Under the pieces are notes generated by a model that saw nothing but the letters and a program-made list of their open reading frames with translations, made no database searches and was not told where the DNA came from. Below, piece after piece: positions 39,948 to 47,007 of a stretch of DNA of 47,007 nt (positions are counted from its first letter, which is position 1; every line of letters starts with the position of its first letter). The translations under genes were made by a program, and so were the position numbers. This DNA is from Nocardioides albidus (GTDB lineage Bacteria > Actinomycetota > Actinomycetes > Propionibacteriales > Nocardioidaceae), in NCBI RefSeq assembly GCF_006335005.1, contig NZ_VDMP01000027.1:394553-441559 (forward strand), written 5' to 3'.

Positions 39948-41071
39948 GCCAGCTGACCCAGCCCAGCAACCTCGACCTGCTGCCCACCGAGTTCGAGGAG
40001 GACGCGCGCACGACCGTGCGGGCGCTGCTCGCCGAGCGCTGCGAGCCGAGCGCCGTGACCGCCATGTACGACGGCGACCGGGCGATCGTCGCCCCGCTGT
40101 GGCGGACCCTGGCCCAGGAGCTCGGCCTGGCCGGTCTCCTCGTGCCCGAGGCCCACGGTGGCGCCGGCGCCACCGTCCGCGAGGCGGCCGCCGTCGCCGA
40201 GGAGCTCGGCCGCGGCGCCGCACCGGTCCCCTTCCTCACCAGCGCGGTCGTCGCCACGACCGCCCTGCTCGGAGCGGACACCGAGGCCGGCGCCGAGCTG
40301 TTGGGCGCGCTCGCCGCCGGCGAACGGACGGCAGCGCTCGTCGTACCGTTCTCGACGGCGCCCGACGACGCCCTCGCTCCGCTCGACCTGACCGACGGAG
40401 CGGTGAGCGGGACGGTCACCAGCGTCGCCGGAGCGGTCGAGGCCGACGTGCTCCTCGTGCTCGTCGACACCGGGTCGGGGATCGCGCTCGCGATGGTCGA
40501 GGCCGGCGCCGCCAGCGTGCAGCCGGTGGTCTCGCTCGACATGAGTCGGCAGATCGCCGACGTCGTCCTGGACGGTGCGGCGGCCACGATCGTCCACGCC
40601 GGCGGCGAGCCCGCCGTACGCCGGGCCCTGCTCACCGGGGCCGCCGTCCTCGCCTCCGAGCAGGCCGGCGTCGCGCGCTGGTGCCTCGAGGAGACCCTCG
40701 CCTATCTCAAGGTCCGCACGCAGTTCGGCCGGGTGGTGGGCGGGTTCCAGGCCATCAAGCACCGCCTCGCCGACCTCTACGCCGAGGTCGAGTCGGCCGG
40801 CGCGGCCGCGGTGTACGCCGCGGCCACCGTCGCGGCCGACGACCCGGACCAGCACGTGGCGACCGCGGTGGCGCAGAGCTTCTGCAGCGACATCGCCGTC
40901 CACGCGGCCGAGGAGGCCGTCCAGCTGCACGGCGGCATCGGTATGACCTGGGAGCACCCGGCGCACCTCTATCTCAAGCGGGCCAAGGCCGACCAGATCG
41001 CGCTCGGCACGCCGGGCGCACACCGCGCGCGCCTCGCCGAGCTCGTCGACCTGCCGGCCGAGTCGGCATGA
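39944..41071 (+). CDS. Acyl-CoA dehydrogenase family protein (second of a pair)
   Basis: A 375-residue member with GLAGLLVPEAHGGAGATVREAAAVAEELG, a degenerate middle domain lacking the TEPxxGSD motif, KVRTQFGRVVGGFQAIKHRLADL, and QLHGGIGMTWEHPAHLYLKRAK near the C-terminus, whose WEHP glutamate fits the catalytic base. The partner encoded just upstream has the reverse pattern, keeping the FAD motif but not this glutamate. Complementary halves of this type are known in actinobacterial alpha2beta2 FadE pairs. The ATG overlaps the partner stop (ATGA). Confidence 0.9.
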   Translation: MSQLTQPSNLDLLPTEFEEDARTTVRALLAERCEPSAVTAMYDGDRAIVAPLWRTLAQELGLAGLLVPEAHGGAGATVREAAAVAEELGRGAAPVPFLTSAVVATTALLGADTEAGAELLGALAAGERTAALVVPFSTAPDDALAPLDLTDGAVSGTVTSVAGAVEADVLLVLVDTGSGIALAMVEAGAASVQPVVSLDMSRQIADVVLDGAAATIVHAGGEPAVRRALLTGAAVLASEQAGVARWCLEETLAYLKVRTQFGRVVGGFQAIKHRLADLYAEVESAGAAAVYAAATVAADDPDQHVATAVAQSFCSDIAVHAAEEAVQLHGGIGMTWEHPAHLYLKRAKADQIALGTPGAHRARLAELVDLPAESA

Positions 41072-42114
41072 GCGCCACGACGAGCACCCAGATCCGCCTG
41101 GCGTCGTACCCCGTGGGGGAGCCGGGGGACGACAGCTACGAGACGGCCGTCGCCGACCTCCCCGAGCTCGGCGACGGGCAGGTCCTGCTGCGCACGATCT
41201 ATCTCTCCCTCGACCCCTACATGCGCGGCCGAATGAGCACGGCCAAGTCGTACGCCGCTCCGGTCCAGCTCGGCGACGTGATGGTCGGCGCCACGGTGTG
41301 CGAGGTCGTCGAGAGCCGCTCGGACAAGCGGGCGGTCGGCGACGTCGTGCTCGCCTACACCGGCTGGCAGACCCACGCCGTCGTCGAGGCCAGGGAGACC
41401 CGGCGCCTCGACCCGGCCGCGGCGCCGGTCACCACCGCCCTGGGCGTGCTCGGCATGCCCGGCTTCACGGCGTACGGCGGGCTGCTCGAGATCGGCCGGC
41501 CCCAGCCGGGCGAGACCGTCGTCGTCGCGGCGGCGACCGGACCGGTCGGCTCCGCCGTCGGCCAGATCGCCAAGGTGAAGGGTGCCCGTGCCGTCGGCAT
41601 CGCCGGGGGAGCGGAGAAGTGCCGCGTCCTCGTCGAGGAGCTCGGCTTCGACGCCGCCGTCGACCACCGCTCACCGACCTTCGACGAGGACCTGAAGGCG
41701 GCGACGCCCGACGGCATCGACGTCTACTTCGAGAACGTCGGCGGACACGTCACCGAGGCCGTCGTACGACGTCTCAACCGGTTCGCGCGGGTCCCCGTGT
41801 GCGGTCTCGTCGCCTGGTACAACGCCACCTCCGCGCCCGAGGGCCCCGACCAGCTGCCGGCCTTCCTGCGCAAGGTGCTGACCCTGAGCCTGACGGTGCG
41901 CGGGTTCATCCAGGACGAGTTCGTCCCGACCCACCACCGCTCCTTCCTCGAGGACATGGCCGGCTGGATCGCGGACGGCAGCGTGCGCTACCAGGAGGAC
42001 ATCGTGGACGGGCTCGAGAACGCCCCGGAGGCGTTCCGCGGCCTGCTGCGCGGCAGCTACACCGGCAAGCTCCTCGTGCGGGTGGGGGAGGACCCGACAC
42101 GCCCGCGTGCGTGA
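41068..42114 (+). CDS. NADP-dependent oxidoreductase, MDR superfamily (CurA/alkenal reductase-like)
   Basis: A 348-residue zinc-free medium-chain reductase. It has TIYLSLDPYMRGRMS, GVLGMPGFTAYGGLLEIGRPQPGETVVVAAATGPVGSAVGQIAK (Rossmann AATGPVGS), GIDVYFENVGGHVTEAVVRRL and GLVAWYN. Relatives include CurA, leukotriene B4 12-hydroxydehydrogenase and 2-alkenal reductase, which reduce alpha,beta-unsaturated carbonyls with NADPH. The ATG overlaps the previous stop (ATGA); it is the last gene before the TetR. In a lactone or unsaturated-acid pathway it could remove conjugated double bonds. Confidence 0.92.
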   Translation: MSATTSTQIRLASYPVGEPGDDSYETAVADLPELGDGQVLLRTIYLSLDPYMRGRMSTAKSYAAPVQLGDVMVGATVCEVVESRSDKRAVGDVVLAYTGWQTHAVVEARETRRLDPAAAPVTTALGVLGMPGFTAYGGLLEIGRPQPGETVVVAAATGPVGSAVGQIAKVKGARAVGIAGGAEKCRVLVEELGFDAAVDHRSPTFDEDLKAATPDGIDVYFENVGGHVTEAVVRRLNRFARVPVCGLVAWYNATSAPEGPDQLPAFLRKVLTLSLTVRGFIQDEFVPTHHRSFLEDMAGWIADGSVRYQEDIVDGLENAPEAFRGLLRGSYTGKLLVRVGEDPTRPRA

Positions 42115-42183
42115 GCCGCCGGGCACCTGCGCGATACGCTGAATCGACCCGAGGCTCCCCGACCCCCGTCCCAGGAGGCGTGC

Positions 42184-42810
42184 ATGGCCAGCTCCCGAAG
42201 CCGGCGCATCGGCCGTCCTCCGGTCACGGTCAACGGCATGACGGTGCCCGAGCGACTGGTCGAGGCGGCGCTGGAGCTGTTCGCCGCCAAGGGCTTCGAG
42301 AGCACGTCGGTCCAAGACGTCGTCGACGCCGCCGGCGTCACCAAGGGCGCGATGTACCACTACTTCGCGTCGAAGGACGACCTGCTGGCCGAGATCTACG
42401 CGCGGGTGCTGCGCATGCAGCTCTCGCAGCTCGAGTCGTTCGTCGCCTCGAGGGCCCCCATCACGGAGCGGATCGCTGCGGCCGCCGCCGACGTCGTGGT
42501 CACCACCATCGAGAACCTCCCCAGCACCACGCTCTTCTTCCGCTCCCTGCACCAGCTCAACCCCGAGCACGAGTTGCAGGTGCGGGCCGAGCGCCGGCGC
42601 TACCACGACATGTTCCGAGAGATGGTCATCGAGGGACAGAGGTCCGGCGAGCTCCGCTCCGACATCGACGCCGACCTGGTCGTGGACTACTACTTCGGTG
42701 CGGTCCACCACCTGCCGACCTGGTGGCGTCCCGAGCGTGGACCGGCGCCCGAGGTGGTCGGCGAGAAGTTCTCCCGGATGCTCCTCGACGCGCTCCGGGC
42801 CACCGACTGA
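42184..42810 (+). CDS. TetR-family transcriptional regulator
   Basis: A 208-residue regulator. A basic leader (SSRSRRIGRPPV) precedes the helix-turn-helix AALELFAAKGFESTSVQDVVDAAGVTKGAMYHYFASKDDLLAEIY. The ligand domain resembles KstR2/FadR-like actinobacterial acyl-CoA sensors (VVDYYFGAVHHLPTWWRPERGPAPEVVGEKFSRMLLDAL). AGGAGG lies before the ATG. It sits 69 bases after the MDR gene and 11 bases before another acyl-CoA dehydrogenase, so it is well placed to control the acyl-CoA operon, perhaps through the palindrome at 33750. Confidence 0.92.
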   Translation: MASSRSRRIGRPPVTVNGMTVPERLVEAALELFAAKGFESTSVQDVVDAAGVTKGAMYHYFASKDDLLAEIYARVLRMQLSQLESFVASRAPITERIAAAAADVVVTTIENLPSTTLFFRSLHQLNPEHELQVRAERRRYHDMFREMVIEGQRSGELRSDIDADLVVDYYFGAVHHLPTWWRPERGPAPEVVGEKFSRMLLDALRATD

Positions 42811-42821
42811 AGGGAGAGGCC

Positions 42822-44000
<1,179 letters not shown>

Positions 44001-44004
44001 CGAC

Positions 44005-44039
44005 CGACGAGCCCGGATCCGTGGGATCCGGGCTCGTCG
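44005..44039. terminator. Terminator after the acyl-CoA operon
   Basis: CGACGAGCCCGGATCC pairs perfectly with GGATCCGGGCTCGTCG around GTG, five bases after the dehydrogenase stop. Confidence 0.88.
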
Positions 44040-44040
44040 T

Positions 44041-44072
44041 GCGTCCGGGAGAGCGGGAGGAGCTCCGGACGC
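44041..44072. repeat. Inverted repeat in the spacer before the phosphatase
   Basis: GCGTCCGG at 44041-44048 and CCGGACGC at 44065-44072 are perfect inverted arms around a G/A-rich loop. The rest of the spacer to 44200 shows no gene. It may terminate the minus-strand phosphatase transcript. Confidence 0.4.
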
Positions 44073-44200
44073 CGGGCGACGGCGCGTGGCTGAGCGGGAG
44101 GGAGAGCCGCGGCCGTCGCCGTACGCCGGCGGCGCCCCGTCCCCCCGGACAGGTTGCGCCGCCGACCTACGACTGGACAGTCGGTGTGGGTCTCGCCCGC

Positions 44201-44941
44201 TCAGGGAGCGCTCGGCACCGGCACGCCGACGCCGGTGGCGGGGTTGACGTTCCACTCGGTGCAGATGAGCGTGCCGTTGGGGTTGAGGTGGGCCTTCACG
44301 ATGCCGGTGTTCGACTGGACGTTCTGGAGGGCGAAGTCGCCGGTGACCTCGTTGGTGCACGCGGTCGGGAGCATGATCGCGAAGATCGCGCCGTGGGCCA
44401 CGACGACGCCGGTGCCCTTGTCGTCGCGGTGCTCGCGGACGTACTGCGTCCACCAGCGGTCCCACCGCTCCTGGACGTCGTAGTAGCTCTCCCCGCCGAA
44501 GCCGTTGTCCCGCTCCTCCCCGTGCAGCCACGAGGCGAGGATCGGGCCGATCTTCGCGTTCCACTGGGCCTGCGGGATGCCCTCGAGGTCGAACTCCACC
44601 TCGCGGATGTCCTCGTCGGCCAGCACCGGGACGTCGTGGTCGGCGGCGACGCCGTCGGCGGTCTGGTAGGTGCGGACCATGATCGAGGAGTCGACCGACC
44701 TGATGTCCTCGTCGGCCAGGAAGTCGACGAGCGTGTTCGCCTGCTGGATGCCCAGCGGGGAGAGCTCCTGCTCCGGCACGGGATAGGTCGTGTGGGCGTG
44801 TCGGACGAAGAGCAGGTCGTAGCCCGGTCCGACCGCGTGCGGCTGCGGGTCCGCGCCGGCTCCGCCGCCGGCGACGACGGGCGTGGCCGCTGCGACGGCG
44901 AGCGTGGCGAGGCCTGCGACGAGCCGCGATCGTGTCTTCAT
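44201..44941 (-). CDS. Secreted histidine phosphatase family protein
   Basis: A 246-residue exported protein. MKTRSRLVAGLATLAVAAATPVVAGGGAGA is a Sec signal peptide, cleaved near residue 30. The catalytic RHG-type motif is VRHAHTT (R47, H48), with SxxxRTYQTAD as the second arginine and VVAHGAIF as the second histidine, so the branch-1 phosphoglycerate-mutase-like core is complete. It would remove phosphate from an extracellular ester. GGAGG precedes the ATG at 44941. It is divergent from the lactonase gene, and the shared promoter region holds a palindrome. Confidence 0.88.
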   Translation of the reverse strand: MKTRSRLVAGLATLAVAAATPVVAGGGAGADPQPHAVGPGYDLLFVRHAHTTYPVPEQELSPLGIQQANTLVDFLADEDIRSVDSSIMVRTYQTADGVAADHDVPVLADEDIREVEFDLEGIPQAQWNAKIGPILASWLHGEERDNGFGGESYYDVQERWDRWWTQYVREHRDDKGTGVVVAHGAIFAIMLPTACTNEVTGDFALQNVQSNTGIVKAHLNPNGTLICTEWNVNPATGVGVPVPSAP

Positions 44942-45006
44942 GGGTGCCTCCGGAAGGTGAGAGTGTGTGTCGGCGGTCACATCATCGCGGTACCCTCAGG
45001 GTTTAG

Positions 45007-45024
45007 ATACCGCGCAGTCGGTAT
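45007..45024. promoter_or_regulatory. TetR-type palindrome between phosphatase and lactonase
   Basis: ATACCG, six bases and CGGTAT form a perfect inverted repeat. It is 56 bases upstream of the lactonase ATG and 66 bases from the phosphatase start. The form fits many actinobacterial TetR operators. TAGATA overlaps its left edge as a possible -10. Confidence 0.6.
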
Positions 45025-45079
45025 TTGAGACGTGGCGACCGCCCCCCTGTTTTCGTCGATCAACCCCGAGGAGCAAGCG

Positions 45080-46057
45080 ATGACCAGTGTCGAGACCGTC
45101 CGCGGACCCGTGCCCGTGGACGAGTTGGGCCAGGTGCTCATGCACGAGCACGTGTTCACGATCGGCACCGAGATCAGGCAGAACTATCCGGACTTCCCGG
45201 ACCCCTGGGACGAGGACCGGCGGGTCGCGGACGCCGTCGCGAAGCTCCAGGAGGTGACCACCCGCGGCGTCCGCACGATCGTGGACCCGACCGTCATCGG
45301 GCTCGGCCGCTACATCCCCAGGATCCAGCGCATCAACGAGCAGGTCGACCTCAACATCATCGTCGCGACCGGCATCTACACCTACCACGACGAGCCGGTC
45401 CAGTTTCACTTCAACGGCCCGGGCCTGGCCTTCGACCAGCCCGAGCCGATGACCGCGCTGTTCGTCAAGGACATCCGCGAGGGCATCGCCGACACCGGCG
45501 TCAAGGCGGGCGTGCTCAAGTGCGCCATCGACGAGGCCGGACTGGTCCACGGCGTCGAGCGCGTGATGCGCGCCGTCGCCGCCGCCCACGTCGAGACCGG
45601 CACCCCCGTGATCGTGCACACCCACGCCCACGGCGAGATGGGCGACAAGGCGATCGAGGTCTTCCGGTCCGAGGGCGCCGACCTGTCCAAGGTCGTCATC
45701 GGGCACAGCGGCGACAGCACCGACATCGACTACCTGCGCAGGCTGGCCGACACCGGCGCGATCCTCGGCATGGACCGCTTCGGCGTCGATGTCTTCTGCC
45801 CGACCGAGGAGCGGGTCAAGACGGTCGCCGAGATGGTGCGCCTGGGCTACGCCGAGAGCATGGTCCTCTCCCACGACGCCTCCTGCTACTCCGACTTCTA
45901 CCCGGAGTCCGGCCCCGCGACCCTGCTGCCGAACTGGCACTTCACCCACATCCACGACGACGTGCTGCCCGCCCTGCGCGAGCTCGGCGTCAGCGACGAC
46001 GACATCGACACGATGCTGGTCAAGAACCCGGCCCGCTATTTCGGAGGGACGGCCTGA
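45080..46057 (+). CDS. Phosphotriesterase-family lactonase, QsdA-like
   Basis: A 325-residue amidohydrolase of the phosphotriesterase-like lactonase family. All metal ligands are present: H22 and H24 (MHEH), the carboxylated Lys147 (VLKCAID), H180 (VHTHAH), H209 (IGHSGD) and D266 (LSHDAS). The N-terminus TSVETVRGPVPVDELGQVLMHEHVF resembles Rhodococcus QsdA, which opens acyl-homoserine and gamma-lactones. GAGGAGC lies before the ATG. A fatty acyl-CoA ligase overlaps its stop, the same order as qsdA-qsdC. The product would be a hydroxy acid that the ligase activates. Organophosphate hydrolysis is a less likely activity. Confidence 0.86.
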   Translation: MTSVETVRGPVPVDELGQVLMHEHVFTIGTEIRQNYPDFPDPWDEDRRVADAVAKLQEVTTRGVRTIVDPTVIGLGRYIPRIQRINEQVDLNIIVATGIYTYHDEPVQFHFNGPGLAFDQPEPMTALFVKDIREGIADTGVKAGVLKCAIDEAGLVHGVERVMRAVAAAHVETGTPVIVHTHAHGEMGDKAIEVFRSEGADLSKVVIGHSGDSTDIDYLRRLADTGAILGMDRFGVDVFCPTEERVKTVAEMVRLGYAESMVLSHDASCYSDFYPESGPATLLPNWHFTHIHDDVLPALRELGVSDDDIDTMLVKNPARYFGGTA

Positions 46058-47007
46058 TGAGCGAGGTCCGGGTCATCTCGCGCGAGCACAACCCCTTCGC
46101 GCGCGACGGGGTCAGCGTCGGCGACGACGGTGTGCCGCGCTACGACGATCTCCCCACCTCCCTCGTCGACCTGCTGCGCGGCCGGGCCGAGGAGACGCCG
46201 GACGCCGAGGCCGTCGTCGAGCTCGGGGGCAGGCGGCTCACCTACCGCGAGCTGTGGGACGCCTCGGCCCGCGTGGCCGGCGGCCTGCGCGCCGCCGGCG
46301 TCGGCAAGGGGGACCGGGTCGCGATCCGCTACGGCGCCGGCATCGATTGGACGCTGGCGTTCTTCGGCACCCTGATGGCCGGCGGCATCGCTGTGGCCCC
46401 CAACATCCGCTCCGCGCCCCCGGAGATCGCCTTCGTGCTCGAGGACGCCGGCGTCGGCGTCGACCTGGCCGCGGACACGCCGCTGCCCGACGGGGAGCCG
46501 TACGTCGACGAGGAGATCGGGCTGCACGACCCGGCGGGGATGTTCTACACGTCCGGAACGACGGGGCATCCCAAGGGCGTGCCGACCGACCACGAGGCCT
46601 TCCTCAGCAACGCCGAGAACATGATCCGGGGGATGAGCATCTCCCGCGACATCGGCTCGGATCTGCGCACGCTGATCTCGGTCCCCCTGTTCCACGTGAC
46701 CGGATGCAACTCCCAGCTGCTGACCGCGCTCTACGTCGGCGGCACGGCGGTGATCATGCCGGCCCTCGACCTGCCGGGGTTGATCGACTCCCTGCGCACC
46801 GAGCGGATCAGCTTCCTGGTCACCGTGCCGGCCGTCTACGCGCTGGTCCTGCGCCGCCCCGAGTTCGCCGAGGCCGACATCAGCGGTGTCCGCTGGGTGG
46901 GCTACGGCGGGGCCGCGATCGCGCCGAGCCTGGTCCAGGCGCTGCAGAAGGCGTTCCCGCAGGCGCGGGTCTCCAACGGCTACGGCATGACCGAGACCGC
47001 GTCGCTG
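46057..47007 (+). CDS. Acyl-CoA ligase, AMP-binding (partial at right edge)
   Basis: The first 317 residues of an ANL-superfamily ligase that runs off the window. The core motif YTSGTTGHPKGVP is near residue 164, and the A5-type NGYGMTETAS lies at the edge. The adenylation domain is slightly shortened before the core, with PDGEPYVDEEIGLHD in place of the usual longer linker. The start overlaps the lactonase stop by one base (TGATG), so the two are co-translated. By comparison with Rhodococcus qsdC it may activate the hydroxy acid released by the lactonase. The lid domain with the catalytic lysine is outside the window. Confidence 0.88.
   Translation, partial: MSEVRVISREHNPFARDGVSVGDDGVPRYDDLPTSLVDLLRGRAEETPDAEAVVELGGRRLTYRELWDASARVAGGLRAAGVGKGDRVAIRYGAGIDWTLAFFGTLMAGGIAVAPNIRSAPPEIAFVLEDAGVGVDLAADTPLPDGEPYVDEEIGLHDPAGMFYTSGTTGHPKGVPTDHEAFLSNAENMIRGMSISRDIGSDLRTLISVPLFHVTGCNSQLLTALYVGGTAVIMPALDLPGLIDSLRTERISFLVTVPAVYALVLRRPEFAEADISGVRWVGYGGAAIAPSLVQALQKAFPQARVSNGYGMTETASL

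Overview
The window is one stretch of a high-GC actinobacterial chromosome, most like Nocardioides or a relative in the Propionibacteriales. The signs are strong G/C at third codon positions, frequent GTG and TTG starts, ATGA and TGATG gene overlaps, a galU-moeA-moaC-mog-GNAT run, and storage-lipid and acyl-CoA genes typical of that group. The organism assignment is inference. Gene density is high. I see no phage, insertion sequence, CRISPR array or rRNA. One tRNA-Ala(CGC) is present.

Layout. 1-4.5 kb: end of a UTP-glucose-1-phosphate uridylyltransferase, three molybdenum-cofactor genes, an acetyltransferase, a membrane protein with a probable leaderless start, a small hypothetical gene and the tRNA. 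4.9-7.2 kb (minus): an ABC exporter with a MerR regulator. 7.2-15.5 kb: a divergent nucleoside/nucleobase locus. Uridine phosphorylase, nucleoside hydrolase and ribokinase-like genes run left; an FCD regulator, an NMT1-type ABC importer with a fused double permease and a CodA/AtzC-like aminohydrolase with an altered active site run right. 15.6-16.7 kb: an exported Ig-like protein. 16.8-24.9 kb: a carbon-storage region with an XRE regulator, two phasin/HBHA-like proteins, PHA synthase, two paralogous alpha/beta hydrolases, a wax ester synthase/DGAT and an acyl-CoA ligase. 24.9-31.6 kb: an acyl-CoA dehydrogenase divergent from a QsdR-type TetR gene and a complete branched-chain-type ABC importer. 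31.9-33.6 kb: two more hydrolases. 33.8-44.0 kb: a long acyl-CoA catabolic operon (thiolase, two SDRs, HAD, MaoC, APH-type kinase, paired acyl-CoA dehydrogenases, MDR reductase), then a TetR and a further acyl-CoA dehydrogenase. 44.2-47.0 kb: a secreted histidine phosphatase, a QsdA-like lactonase and the start of an acyl-CoA ligase.

Two systems stand out. First, the promoters of the XRE gene and of the second phasin carry the same pair of 18-bp palindromes with identical 29-bp centre spacing, overlapping the -35 and -10. This suggests an autoregulated XRE-phasin storage-granule regulon, laid out like mycobacterial Rv0474-hbhA. Second, the right-hand 13 kb encodes as separate genes the three domain types of eukaryotic ACAD10 (HAD, APH-like kinase, acyl-CoA dehydrogenase), equivalent to LvaA/LvaC of levulinate catabolism. 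With the QsdA-like lactonase and ligase nearby, this suggests a gamma-lactone to 4-hydroxyacid to 4-hydroxyacyl-CoA to beta-oxidation route. A third signal is a 24-bp gapped motif shared by two distant promoters, each driving one member of the hydrolase family.
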